Shown piece by piece: positions 34,444-42,595 of a stretch of DNA of 64,000 bases (positions are counted from its first letter, which is position 1; every line of letters starts with the position of its first letter). The notes under the pieces are model-generated. The model searched no databases. It saw nothing but the letters and a program-made list of their open reading frames with translations, and was not told the DNA's origin. The translations under genes were made by a program, and so were the position numbers. Source of the stretch: Fibrobacter sp. (GTDB taxonomy: Bacteria; Fibrobacterota; Fibrobacteria; Fibrobacterales; Fibrobacteraceae). Location: NCBI GenBank assembly GCA_017412605.1, contig JAFPWY010000009.1:1-64000 (forward strand), in the 5' to 3' direction.

Positions 34444-35196
34444 TTACTTCCCAGCGATTTCCTTAGCCTTCGCCTCGATTTCGGCGATGGCTTTTTTGTG
34501 ACCTTCAGCAGAGTCTTCGTTGCCGAGCACGATGTTCACGAACACGGAACCCGCGACCACGGCGTACACGTGCTTGGAAAGCACCTTGGACTGTTCACCG
34601 TTACGGATGCCGAAGCCACCGAGCACCTTAGCGCCACCCTTACCGACGGTGTCGATAAAGTCGAGTGTCGCCTGGTCAATCGTGGTTTCGCTGCCGGTAG
34701 TACCTGCACGGAGAGCCGCATAGATGTACTTGAATCCATGAGAGGCCATCGTTTCGAGGCGTTCCTTCGTCATGCTGGGTGCTGCCACCGGGATGTTTTC
34801 GAGGCCGTGCTTCTTGCAGGCTTCGGTGAGGCTTTCGTCGCAATCAAACGGCAGGTCGGGAATGATGCAGGCGGAAACGCCAGCGTCCTTGCACATCTTC
34901 ACGAAGTTCTCGATGCCCGGAGTGAAGGCAAGCGAGCCATAGGTCATGATGTAGATAGGCGTTTCGGGGTGGCGTTCGTGAATTTTCTTCACGATTTCGA
35001 GTCCCTGCTTGGTAGAGAAACCCTTTTCAAGCGCGACTGTAGAGGCCGTCTGGATAGCGGGACCGTCTGCGCTCGGGTCACTGAAGGCAAGCTGGATTTC
35101 AAGGATGTTCGCGCCACCCTTCACGAGGGCATCGGCGATGGCGATGGATGTTTCTGCGTCCGGGAACCCGGCAATGAGATGAGACATTAAGTTCAT
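34444..35196 (-). CDS. trpA: Tryptophan synthase alpha chain
   Basis: 250 residues. TIM barrel that cleaves indole-3-glycerol phosphate to indole and glyceraldehyde-3-phosphate. Catalytic Glu in EIQLAFSDPSADGPAIQ and Asp in ADGP are present; the phosphate-binding GFGIRNGEQ is present. It starts at HLIAGFPD, so the first helix (about 15 residues) of usual TrpA is missing; ATG 35187 is an alternative start. Second gene of the leftward trpBA pair, separated from trpB by a 197-bp repeat element. Confidence 0.95.
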   Translation of the reverse strand: MNLMSHLIAGFPDAETSIAIADALVKGGANILEIQLAFSDPSADGPAIQTASTVALEKGFSTKQGLEIVKKIHERHPETPIYIMTYGSLAFTPGIENFVKMCKDAGVSACIIPDLPFDCDESLTEACKKHGLENIPVAAPSMTKERLETMASHGFKYIYAALRAGTTGSETTIDQATLDFIDTVGKGGAKVLGGFGIRNGEQSKVLSKHVYAVVAGSVFVNIVLGNEDSAEGHKKAIAEIEAKAKEIAGK

Positions 35197-35393
35197 AGCT
35201 TAGACGATAGACCGCTTCGCTGGTAGACGATAGACGAAAGATCTTAATTTCAATCTACTTCATCTAGAAGCATTGCTTGGTCTTCTCCTTATAGTTAAAG
35301 TTTAATTGTTTATTAATTGGATTTATCCTTAAATACGAGAAAATGAAAATTCTTTCGTCTTTCGTCTGTAGGACCGAAGGTCCGTTCTTTCGT
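35197..35393 (-). repeat. Intergenic inverted-minisatellite element C
   Basis: Left arm has tagacgatagacgaaaga units, right arm has tctttcgtctttcgtct units (their complement), and a GGACC-GAA-GGTCC hairpin sits at about 35371-35383. Same architecture as elements A and B but unrelated unit sequence. It separates trpB from trpA. Confidence 0.65.
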
Positions 35394-36737
35394 CTATTTA
35401 TTCATTATCTCCGCGTCGTGGATGTCTTCGTTGTTTTCGAGGCGCTTGAGTTCCGCCTTCAGGAATTCCTTCCACTTTTCGGGGCGGAACACCGGGCTCG
35501 TGATAAAGATGTCCTTGTCACCGCGGCCGCTCATGTTGATGACGAGAGCCTTGTCCTTCGGGAGATCCTTCGCAATCTTCATGGCGGCGGCGCCGGCATG
35601 CGCGCTTTCGAGCGCAAACAGGATGCCTTCGTTGCGGGCGAAGAACTTGACCGCATCCAAGGCTTCCTTGTCAAGGATGCTCGTGAATTCCACACGGCCC
35701 GATTCACCGAGGGCAGCGAGCTGCGGACCAATTCCCATATAGTCGAGGCCTGCAGAAATCGAGCGGGTTGGCAGCGACTGGCCGTCTTCATCGATGAGGA
35801 AGCGGCTCTTGTAACCCTGCACGATGCCTTCGCGGCTCGCGTTACCCGTCATGCGGGAAGCGTTCTCGCCCATGTTCGGGCCGATGCCACCGGCTTCGGC
35901 ACCGATCAGGCGTACGTTCTTGTCTTCAATAAACGGGGTAAACACGCCGATGGAGTTGCTTCCGCCACCTACGCAGGCGACGACCGCGGCGATGTCGATG
36001 TTACGTTCGGCAGCCTGGCGCTTGACTTCTTCGCCGATGATGGACTGGAACGTACGGACGATATCTGGGAACGGAGCAGGGCCGAGGGCAGAACCGAGCA
36101 CGTAGTGCGTGTTCTGGAAGTTCGTTGCCCAGTCGCGCATCGCCTCGTTCACGGCGTCCTTCAAAGTGCGGCTGCCGCTCGTGACCGGCACGACCTTCGC
36201 ACCGTACATTTCCATAGTGGCCACGTTCGGCTGTTGGCGGCGAACGTCCACTTCGCCCATGTACACGACGCATTCAAGCCCGAGCTTGGCGCAGGCGGCG
36301 GCGGTGGCGAGCCCGTGCTGACCGGCACCCGTTTCGGCGATGATGCGGGTCTTGCCCATCTTCTTGGCGAGCAAGCACTGACCAATGGCGTTGTTGATCT
36401 TGTGGGCGCCCGTGTTGGCGAGGCCTTCAAGCTTGATGTAAATCTGAGCGCCGCCCAAAAGTTCGGTCGCCGTCGGGGCAAAGTACAGCGGAGTCTCGCG
36501 GCCAATATAGTCGCGCTGGATGATGCGGAGTTCTTCGAGGAATTCCGGATCGTGGATATACTTGTTGAATGCCACTTCGAGGTCATCGAGCGGGCGGCGG
36601 ATGATTTCGGCAACATACTTGCCGCCGAACTTGTCAAAGAAACCGTTGCTAGAGGCCGTGAGGGATGAGGTCGCGCTAAAGCGCTTTGAGCACGCTTCGC
36701 TTTGAGATATGGAGTTGTTTATTTTATTCTGCGTCAT
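35394..36737 (-). CDS. trpB: Tryptophan synthase beta chain with unusual N-terminal extension
   Basis: 447 residues. PLP enzyme joining indole and serine. Seen: LEGLANTGAHKINNAIGQ with the PLP-lysine in AHKIN, ETGAGQHG, the phosphate loop CVGGGSNSIG, and SGRGDKD near the end. The conserved part starts at GFFDKFGGKYV (residue 32); residues 1-31 (SQSEACSKRFSATSS type) are not family sequence and derive from a hairpin-bearing repeat (GCGCT-AA-AGCGC at 36673-36684). No in-frame start exists after that repeat. Controlled by the leader and terminator at 36784-36946. Confidence 0.95.
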   Translation of the reverse strand: MTQNKINNSISQSEACSKRFSATSSLTASSNGFFDKFGGKYVAEIIRRPLDDLEVAFNKYIHDPEFLEELRIIQRDYIGRETPLYFAPTATELLGGAQIYIKLEGLANTGAHKINNAIGQCLLAKKMGKTRIIAETGAGQHGLATAAACAKLGLECVVYMGEVDVRRQQPNVATMEMYGAKVVPVTSGSRTLKDAVNEAMRDWATNFQNTHYVLGSALGPAPFPDIVRTFQSIIGEEVKRQAAERNIDIAAVVACVGGGSNSIGVFTPFIEDKNVRLIGAEAGGIGPNMGENASRMTGNASREGIVQGYKSRFLIDEDGQSLPTRSISAGLDYMGIGPQLAALGESGRVEFTSILDKEALDAVKFFARNEGILFALESAHAGAAAMKIAKDLPKDKALVINMSGRGDKDIFITSPVFRPEKWKEFLKAELKRLENNEDIHDAEIMNK

Positions 36738-36783
36738 TTTTTGAAAGGAATGGTTAGTGGCCAGGGTTAAAGGTTCTCAGGGT

Positions 36784-36818
36784 AAAAAATTAAGGCTTTC
36801 GGAGAGTCCGAAAGCCTT
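36784..36818 (-). terminator. Trp attenuator terminator before trpB
   Basis: Perfect 12-bp stem (36792-36803 with 36807-36818), then AATTTTTT on the minus strand. The arm/loop AGAGTCCG (plus strand, 36803-36810) matches 36847-36855, so the transcript can pair CGGACTCT with AGAGTCCG upstream and break the terminator. Confidence 0.9.
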
Positions 36819-36853
36819 TTGCAAACACTTGATGAAATCGGCAAAACCGGACT

Positions 36854-36910
36854 CTATGTTCTAGAGCCCCACCACCAACGGTTGAAACGGATTGCAGATT
36901 TCATCTTCAT
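36854..36910 (-). CDS. trpL: Trp leader peptide before trpB
   Basis: 18 codons: MKMKSAIRFNRWWWGSRT, stop TAG. Three Trp codons in a row immediately before the 1:2 pause hairpin (GGGCTCTA with TAGAGTCC) are the classical mark of ribosome-mediated tryptophan attenuation. With scarce Trp-tRNA the ribosome stalls on the TGG codons, the 2:3 antiterminator forms, and trpBA is read. The ATG lies about 8 nt past the -10 box, so the leader may begin at the mRNA 5' end. Confidence 0.9.
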   Translation of the reverse strand: MKMKSAIRFNRWWWGSRT

Positions 36911-36917
36911 GCCGCAT

Positions 36918-36946
36918 AATTTAGGAATGTCTTTTTTCAATGGCAA
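36918..36946 (-). promoter_or_regulatory. Promoter of the proximal trpB leader
   Basis: On the minus strand TTGCCA (36941-36946), 17-nt spacer, TAAATT (36918-36923). Predicted start about 36911, next to the leader ATG. Confidence 0.65.
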
Positions 36947-36967
36947 GGGGTCGCTTTTAGAAAAGAC

Positions 36968-37004
36968 AAAAAAAATGAAGGCTTCCGGGAGTTCCGAAAG
37001 CCTT
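36968..37004 (-). terminator. Terminator of the distal (duplicated) trpB attenuator
   Basis: 11-bp stem (36978-36988 with 36994-37004), 5-nt loop, then CATTTTTTTT on the minus strand. One pair is G-U on the minus strand and would be a C-A mismatch on the plus strand, which fixes the direction. Confidence 0.8.
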
Positions 37005-37105
37005 CTGTTAAACACTTGATGAAATTGGCAAAACCAGAATCCCGTTTCGAGAACTTCATCGCAAGCAGCGCAAGCGTCGAAGCGGATTGCCAATTTCATC
37101 TTTAT
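37005..37105 (-). other. Altered second trp-type leader
   Basis: Aligns without gaps to the proximal leader at its start (ATGAAAT..GCAATCCG.TTC), but the Trp codons are replaced (FDACAACDEV), the first ATG is ATA, and the frame has no stop before its terminator; it reads on into the proximal leader. A pairing arm GGGATTC still matches GAACTCCC in the terminator with one bulge. Either a decayed duplicate or one with changed codon specificity (Ala/Cys). Confidence 0.6.
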
Positions 37106-37112
37106 GGTAAAC

Positions 37113-37141
37113 AATATAGACTCTAATTCATTGATAGTCAA
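37113..37141 (-). promoter_or_regulatory. Promoter of the distal trpB leader
   Basis: On the minus strand TTGACT (37136-37141), 17-nt spacer, TATATT (37113-37118): the best sigma70-type promoter in the window. 37142-37371 holds only AT-rich sequence that should also contain the promoter of the rightward barrel gene. Confidence 0.75.
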
Positions 37142-37371
37142 TAGTTTAACGTAAGATTTTTGTAAAAAAAGAATCACAATTACGTTCGAATTTCACTTTA
37201 AACGCAAAAAAACGCATTTTCTTTTTTTTCATTAATATATATTTACAACCGCATCGTTTGGAGTTCGCTCTTATTCTTGTAGTTGGAAAAAATCCACACT
37301 TTTTTGTGCGCAACCGCAATCCCCAAAAGAGATGGACTCCGCAGTTGACCTTTTCAACAAACGGAGATGGC

Positions 37372-38445
37372 ATGAGATTTTTCTTGCTAGTCCTGCTTTT
37401 TGTCTTGGCTTCGCTTGCGTTTGCCCAAGACGAATGTTTTGATCTGTGCTCGTCGTGCATGAACAACGACAAACAGGATGTTTGCGCAAAGGTAGAATCC
37501 CTTTGCAAATGTTCAAAAATTCTGGAAAGCCTAAAGCAAGAACTTCTGACAAACAGTTCCTCATCTGCCGATACCGTGCAGGTGGACCAAGCAGTCCCTG
37601 ACACAAATACCCAGCAAACCGACTCACTTGCAAAAGCAGATTCTTCTATACATAATGATTCGGCCATCATGGTCGTTACGACTCAAGATACTCAAGTAGT
37701 CGAAAAAAGGCAGGTACCTTCACTGGGCGAGCAGAACATCAATGTGACAATCTCTGTAGTTACAGAGAAAGAAAAGGCGGAAGAGAAAAAAGACCGGATT
37801 TTCTATTTTGGCATTTCTCTTGGCTTTGAACAATTCCAAGAAAAGACTGTTGCCAATTACGAGGTCGAGGAAGCGGAAGATTATATCGACCACTTGGGCG
37901 CAAATCTGGGATTTTTCTTGCGCTGGTATTTCTACCGTGCGGGTAGTTTCCAATTCGGCTTGAACGCCATCTATCATCACGGGTACTACTATATAGAAGA
38001 ATCAGATTATAGAATTGGCAGGGGTCAATACAATTACAACCATGATATAAGCATAGATTACCATAGCTTTATGGCCGAAATTCCGCTAACCTTCCGTTTT
38101 GGCATTCCCTTAATAATAAGCCCCTATCTTAGCCTGGACTTCCATGTCCGTAAACCAATCTTTGCGAGAATTGATTACGATGTCTTTGTGAACGTGCAGT
38201 TAGGAGACTATTATGACTACAACAACCGCGATTTCCGTTACGACGATTATGGAAGCAACGAAGGAACATTTGCCAACAGTGACTGGGAATTCCTTGGCTA
38301 TCTCGGTTTCGGTTTTGAATTTACAAGGCATATTTCCATTCAATGGCAGATGCTTCTGCTAGATGCGGTCACCTACTCCGCTGAAATGGTTAACTACAAA
38401 TTGCTGGCAGACACCTGGCGCATAAGCCTCGATATTGCATTCTAG
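37372..38445 (+). CDS. Cys-rich N-terminus, outer-membrane barrel-like protein
   Basis: About 357 residues from ATG 37372 (ACGGAG just upstream; the frame is open further up but without signal). Signal peptide RFFLLVLLFVLASLAFA, then a Cys-rich segment (ECFDLCSSCM...DVCAKVESLCKCSK, seven Cys), a Ser/Asp/Gln linker, and from about residue 150 a barrel-like region with alternating aromatic strands (FYFGISLGFEQF, FFLRWYFY, FGLNAIYHHGYYY, ISPYLSLDFHV) ending ISLDIAF, with the terminal Phe typical of outer-membrane proteins. Family not recognised. It overlaps no trp gene but sits between the two trp units, 9 nt before the next lipoprotein. Confidence 0.75.
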   Translation: MRFFLLVLLFVLASLAFAQDECFDLCSSCMNNDKQDVCAKVESLCKCSKILESLKQELLTNSSSSADTVQVDQAVPDTNTQQTDSLAKADSSIHNDSAIMVVTTQDTQVVEKRQVPSLGEQNINVTISVVTEKEKAEEKKDRIFYFGISLGFEQFQEKTVANYEVEEAEDYIDHLGANLGFFLRWYFYRAGSFQFGLNAIYHHGYYYIEESDYRIGRGQYNYNHDISIDYHSFMAEIPLTFRFGIPLIISPYLSLDFHVRKPIFARIDYDVFVNVQLGDYYDYNNRDFRYDDYGSNEGTFANSDWEFLGYLGFGFEFTRHISIQWQMLLLDAVTYSAEMVNYKLLADTWRISLDIAF

Positions 38446-38454
38446 GGAGGATGT

Positions 38455-39303
38455 ATGATGGTTACCAAAATGACAAAATCAATCTGGATTGGGAGCCTTG
38501 CACTAATTGCATCCATATTCCTTACTGCGTGTAGCGAAGAAAGCCCGTTTTCAAGGGCCGAAGAAAATCTGGAAGACATGAAGAGCAACGTCAAAAGTGA
38601 TTATGATGACGAAGACGATATGAAGAATGACTCCAATAGTGATTATGACGACGAAGACGACATGAGGAACGACACCAATAGTGATTACGACGACGAAGAC
38701 GACATGAGGAACGACACCAATAGTGATTATGACGACGAAAACGATATGAGCGAAAAATACAGTAGCTCCAGTTATCGTTCCAGTTCTAGTTTCCGATCTA
38801 GCTCTAGTTATCGGCAAAGCTCCGGTAGTACGAAGACAGATTATTTGTCGGAATACGATTACCTGACAACATCTATGACGATGAATTTTACTCTAACCTA
38901 TTACAGACAGACCGTGTGCTCAATGGAAGGCAAGGGCTCAAAATCATGTAATTACGATGACGGAGATCCAAAAATTTCATTCAAGCTTGTGTTCGTTAAA
39001 TCTACTGGAGATTCAACGACATATTCAACGAGTGACAAACTCGGGAAAAAATGGTTCTATTATGATAACACGGGCGAATGGGATGGCAGAAAATCATTTA
39101 CAGTAAATGTTCCCGCATACACAGAAATAATTCGCGTGTGTCCAACAGTTCTTGATGATGACTTTAGTTTTGATGACGATATGTCATCCGGTTATTGCTA
39201 TTACATTCGTGATGTCGGTTTGTTGGGTTATCGCGAAGTGGTTTATCAGTCGGATTACGCAAATGATAACTGTGAACTTGAATGGGAATGGTATTTGGAA
39301 TAA
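38455..39303 (+). CDS. Lipoprotein with acidic 14-residue tandem repeats
   Basis: 282 residues; GGGAGGA before ATG 38455/38458. Lipobox LTAC. Residues about 47-100 hold four near-identical 42-bp repeats (SDYDDEDDMRNDTN), then a Ser-rich linker (YRSSSSFRSSSSYR) of the kind common in Fibrobacter, then a 150-residue beta-rich domain with several Asp clusters and two Cys pairs. Asp-rich repeats may bind calcium. No known family. Likely cotranscribed with the barrel-like gene 9 nt upstream. Confidence 0.75.
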   Translation: MMVTKMTKSIWIGSLALIASIFLTACSEESPFSRAEENLEDMKSNVKSDYDDEDDMKNDSNSDYDDEDDMRNDTNSDYDDEDDMRNDTNSDYDDENDMSEKYSSSSYRSSSSFRSSSSYRQSSGSTKTDYLSEYDYLTTSMTMNFTLTYYRQTVCSMEGKGSKSCNYDDGDPKISFKLVFVKSTGDSTTYSTSDKLGKKWFYYDNTGEWDGRKSFTVNVPAYTEIIRVCPTVLDDDFSFDDDMSSGYCYYIRDVGLLGYREVVYQSDYANDNCELEWEWYLE

Positions 39304-39306
39304 TTG

Positions 39307-39332
39307 AAAAGGCGGGTTGAATCCCGCCTTTT
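39307..39332. terminator. Two-way terminator between lipoprotein and trpCF
   Basis: Perfect 10-bp stem AAAAGGCGGG/CCCGCCTTTT with 6-nt loop between two convergent genes; the stem itself supplies a U run on each strand. Confidence 0.75.
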
Positions 39333-39340
39333 GGACAATT

Positions 39341-40963
39341 TTACTTCTTCAACGCCCTGAAAAGCGCTTGCAGCTTTTCGGGGTTCTTTATTCCAGGCGC
39401 GTCTTCGACACCGCTGGAAACGTCGATGAGTTCGGGATGGAACTTTTCGCAAATCGTGCCCACATTTTCGGGCGTGATGCCGCCTGCAAGCCAGATCGGC
39501 AAATCGCCGGCTTTTTCACGCAGCAATGACTCGGGAATGGTCTTGCCGGTACCACCGGGAATACCTTCGACTTTCGCATCCAGCAAGATGCGCGGTTCTC
39601 CGTTCTTGCGGAGGCTGGCGACTTGCTCAAAGTCGGAAGCTTCGCCTACGCGGACGGCTGCATAGCAGGGAATATCCGGATAGAGATCGTGCTCGCAATG
39701 ACATGCTTGGTTTGATTGCGCGGGAGCTTGTTTTGACAGCGCGGGGGTCGGGATTCCGTGGAACTGAGCTGCATCCAAAACGCCTTCCTGCGCGAGCTTG
39801 ATGGCTGTCTTGCCTTCTTCGGAATTCGGGTCGGTAATGACACCGACGAGAAGCGGGGCTTTTTCGGGTGTGCGGGCTGCGCGAATTTTTTCAGCGAAAC
39901 TGCGCACGAATTCTTCGGTCGTAAGGCGCTTGGTCGTGCTGAATACAAACCCGAGCATGTCTGCTCCAAGTTCGGCGGCAAGCATGCCGTCTTCTTCGCG
40001 CGTGATACCGCAAATCTTGACCAAAGGACGATTCTTGCCAAAGATTGCTTCGTCACTTTGTTTCTCGCAATGACAAGTGACGTTGGACGATGCGTGAATG
40101 TGTTTCAGCACTTTTCGTTCCGCGAACTTTTTCCAGAACCTGCCTCGCGCATTTTCGCCGCACGCTTCAAAGGCGCCAACCACTTCTTTCGCCAGCGGAG
40201 GATTCTTCGCGACGGCCTCCCCCACGAGGATTCCCGTAAACCCGAGGCTACGTGCATAGGCAGCATCGCCAGCACTCAAAATGCCAGATTCAAAGACTGC
40301 CTTTGCCGGGAGCTTGCTACGCACCGACGCCGGTACCAGCGGATCCGTATGGAACGTGGCTAGGTCGCGCGAGTTTACGCCTGCGACAATCGTCTTTGCA
40401 GCAGCATCGCCGAGGGTTTCCGTCACTATTTGCAACTTGCGGAAGTCATCCTTTTCGCGGACTTCGACAAACGCCTGCATGTCAAAAGACTGAGCGCGCT
40501 TTGCCATCTTCACAAGTTGCTCGTCATCCAAGATGCGAGCAATCAAAAGGACGGCATCGGCACCGCAATGGTAAGCGATGTCGATTTCGTCTTCGTACAG
40601 CAAGAAGTCCTTGCGGAGTACGGCGCAGGCGTGTAGCCCCTGCTGGCGGCGGCTTTCCATCAGGTCTGCAACTGCAATCAGGTCGCGTAGTGAACCCTTG
40701 AAGTAGTTCATCTCGGTCAGCACCGATACCGCCTGGGCATGCGCTTCAGCATAAGTCGTCGCCAAAGTCACCGGGTTTAAATCCGGCGCAATGTCGCCCT
40801 TTGACGGCGATGCGCGCTTGACTTCGAGAATCGCACCCGCATTGCCGAGGAATTCCGTGTGGCCTACACAGCGCTTTTCCGGAATGTCGATGCCAAAGTT
40901 CAGACCGAGCCGCTCGATGTCGGCGCGACGCTTCTCCACGATTGTTTGCAGTATATCAGACAT
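39341..40963 (-). CDS. trpCF: Bifunctional indole-3-glycerol phosphate synthase / phosphoribosylanthranilate isomerase
   Basis: About 540 residues from ATG 40963 (MSDILQTIVEKRR); an upstream ATG at 40993 lies inside a palindromic repeat. TrpC part: ILEVKRASPSKGDI, AVLRKDFL, FESGIL. TrpF part from about 310: VKICGIT, GFVF, AAQFHG, LLDA, LAGGITPENV, DVSSGVED. Together they do the two steps from phosphoribosylanthranilate to indole-3-glycerol phosphate. Between the domains (SSNVTCHCEKQSDEAIFGKN) and inside TrpF (NQACHCEHDLY) the protein carries translated pieces of a dispersed tcattgcgag repeat. Last gene of trpE-trpGD-trpCF. Confidence 0.93.
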   Translation of the reverse strand: MSDILQTIVEKRRADIERLGLNFGIDIPEKRCVGHTEFLGNAGAILEVKRASPSKGDIAPDLNPVTLATTYAEAHAQAVSVLTEMNYFKGSLRDLIAVADLMESRRQQGLHACAVLRKDFLLYEDEIDIAYHCGADAVLLIARILDDEQLVKMAKRAQSFDMQAFVEVREKDDFRKLQIVTETLGDAAAKTIVAGVNSRDLATFHTDPLVPASVRSKLPAKAVFESGILSAGDAAYARSLGFTGILVGEAVAKNPPLAKEVVGAFEACGENARGRFWKKFAERKVLKHIHASSNVTCHCEKQSDEAIFGKNRPLVKICGITREEDGMLAAELGADMLGFVFSTTKRLTTEEFVRSFAEKIRAARTPEKAPLLVGVITDPNSEEGKTAIKLAQEGVLDAAQFHGIPTPALSKQAPAQSNQACHCEHDLYPDIPCYAAVRVGEASDFEQVASLRKNGEPRILLDAKVEGIPGGTGKTIPESLLREKAGDLPIWLAGGITPENVGTICEKFHPELIDVSSGVEDAPGIKNPEKLQALFRALKK

Positions 40964-40973
40964 GTAGATTGTC

Positions 40974-40993
40974 ATGCCCGCTTGCGCGGGCAT
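40974..40993. repeat. Palindromic REP-like unit between trpGD and trpCF
   Basis: ATGCCCGC-TTGC-GCGGGCAT, a perfect 8-bp hairpin followed by TGACA on the minus strand; a widely dispersed repeat type. If read as coding it would give MPAQAGMT, which is why it can be mistaken for a TrpCF start. Confidence 0.75.
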
Positions 40994-40999
40994 CTCCCA

Positions 41000-42595
41000 T
41001 TACGAATTTGTTTCGACCTTCACTTCCTCGATCTTCTTCAGCACAGAGCCGTCTTCCATCGCCTTCATGGCCTTGTCGAAGCCTTCCTTGATGCTCTCCG
41101 CCTTCTTGCTGATGTAGAGAGCGGCACCGGCGTTCAGGGCGCAAGCGTACTTGATGCCCGGGCGACCGTTGCCATTCAGCACGTCAAGAGCGAGGTTGAA
41201 GTTGTCGACACCCGTACCGCCGGCGAGGTCTTCGGGGTCCACGGCCGGGACGCCGAATTCCTTCGGGTCAATACGGTATTCGCGATATTCACCGTCTTCC
41301 AGGATTTCGGCAATGGTCGTCGGGACGCACGGAGAGATTTCGTCGTAGCCGTCATCGGAGATGGCGACCATCACGCGCTTGGCGCCGAGGGACTTTGCTG
41401 CCTTGGTGAAGGGTTCCAGAATTGACTTGCTGTAAACGCCGAGCATCAGGTACTTGGCTTCGGCCGGGTTCGTAAGGGGGCCGAGCAGGTTCATGATGGT
41501 CTTCACGCCGAGGGCACCACGAACCGGGCCGGCAAAGCGCATGGCGCTGTGGTAAACCGGAGCCATGAGGAACACGAAGTTCGTCTTGTCGATGACAGAG
41601 GCTGCCTTTTCCGGAGTCATGTCAAGTTTGAAGCCGGCTGCGGTGTAGAAGTCGGCAGCGCCAGACTTGCTGGAAACAGCGCGGTTGCCGTGCTTGGCCA
41701 CCTTGGCGCCGCAGCTGGCGGCAATCAGGCCGGAGAGCGAGCTCACGTTGAAGCTACCCTTGCCGTCGCCACCGGTACCCACGATATCGGTGAGTTCGTC
41801 ACCGCTGTACGGGAACTTGCGCTTCTTGCTGCTGAGCACCTTGGCGCAGCCCGCGATTTCTTCGGTCACGGGGCCCTTGCTGGAAAGTGCGGTGAGGATA
41901 GCGGCCATCTGGCGTTCGTCCATGATGCCGTCGGTTAGGTCTTCCATGAACATTTCGGCGGTTTCGCGGGTCAAGTCCTTGCCTGCGGTAAGCGTGTTCA
42001 AGATTCCGCGGATGTCGAGCGGTTCGCGGCGGTAGTTGAGGAATGCTTTGAAGAATTCGTCGGCGCGGCCGCTGGCGATGGATTCCGGGTGGAACTGAAC
42101 GCCTTCAATCGGGAGTGTCTTGTGACGAATGCCCATGATGTCACCGTCGGTCGCGCGAGCGGTCACTTCGAAGTCGGAGGAGAGCGTCGCTTCGTCGATG
42201 ACGAGGCTGTGGTAACGCGTGAAGATGTTCTTCTTGCCGATGGTGCGGAAAAGTCCCTTGCCGTCGAGGTCGATTTCTTCGGCGATGCCGTGCTTGATGA
42301 ACTTGGCCTGCACAATCTTGGCGCCAAAAGCGTAACCAATAGCCTGGTGGCCGAGGCACACGCCGAGAATCGGGAGCTTGCCAGCAAAGTGCTTGATGGC
42401 TTCCACAGAGATGCCAGCGTCTTCGGGGCGGCCCGGGCCCGGGCTCACAATGAGGCGGCTCGGGTTCAGCTTTTCAATGTCGGCGACGGTGCATTCGCGG
42501 CTACGGAGCACACGGATTTCTTCAGTGGTAATCTTGGCCAACGCCTGATAAACGTTGTAAGTAAAAGAGTCGTAGTTATCGATGATAATGATCAT
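41000..42595 (-). CDS. trpGD: Anthranilate synthase glutaminase / anthranilate phosphoribosyltransferase fusion
   Basis: 531 residues from ATG 42595 (AAGGA 8 nt upstream). TrpG domain about 1-190: MIIIIDNYDSFTYN, SPGPGRPEDAG, nucleophile GVCLGHQ, His-Glu in QFHPES. TrpD domain about 200-531: DIVGTGGDGKGSFNVS (PRPP loop), KHGNRAVSSKSGAADF, MAPVYHSAMR. Supplies ammonia to TrpE and then makes phosphoribosylanthranilate. The fusion is common in several phyla. It follows trpE after a 119-bp repeat element. Confidence 0.95.
   Translation of the reverse strand: MIIIIDNYDSFTYNVYQALAKITTEEIRVLRSRECTVADIEKLNPSRLIVSPGPGRPEDAGISVEAIKHFAGKLPILGVCLGHQAIGYAFGAKIVQAKFIKHGIAEEIDLDGKGLFRTIGKKNIFTRYHSLVIDEATLSSDFEVTARATDGDIMGIRHKTLPIEGVQFHPESIASGRADEFFKAFLNYRREPLDIRGILNTLTAGKDLTRETAEMFMEDLTDGIMDERQMAAILTALSSKGPVTEEIAGCAKVLSSKKRKFPYSGDELTDIVGTGGDGKGSFNVSSLSGLIAASCGAKVAKHGNRAVSSKSGAADFYTAAGFKLDMTPEKAASVIDKTNFVFLMAPVYHSAMRFAGPVRGALGVKTIMNLLGPLTNPAEAKYLMLGVYSKSILEPFTKAAKSLGAKRVMVAISDDGYDEISPCVPTTIAEILEDGEYREYRIDPKEFGVPAVDPEDLAGGTGVDNFNLALDVLNGNGRPGIKYACALNAGAALYISKKAESIKEGFDKAMKAMEDGSVLKKIEEVKVETNS

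Noticed and set aside
36960-37177. A 107-codon protein gene from 37177 to 36854
   Set aside because: It is the run-through of the altered distal trp leader into the proximal leader, crossing a terminator; it is better explained as two leaders.
40964-40993. TrpCF start at ATG 40993
   Set aside because: The ten extra codons come from a palindromic dispersed repeat; ATG 40963 starts the normal TrpC N-terminus.
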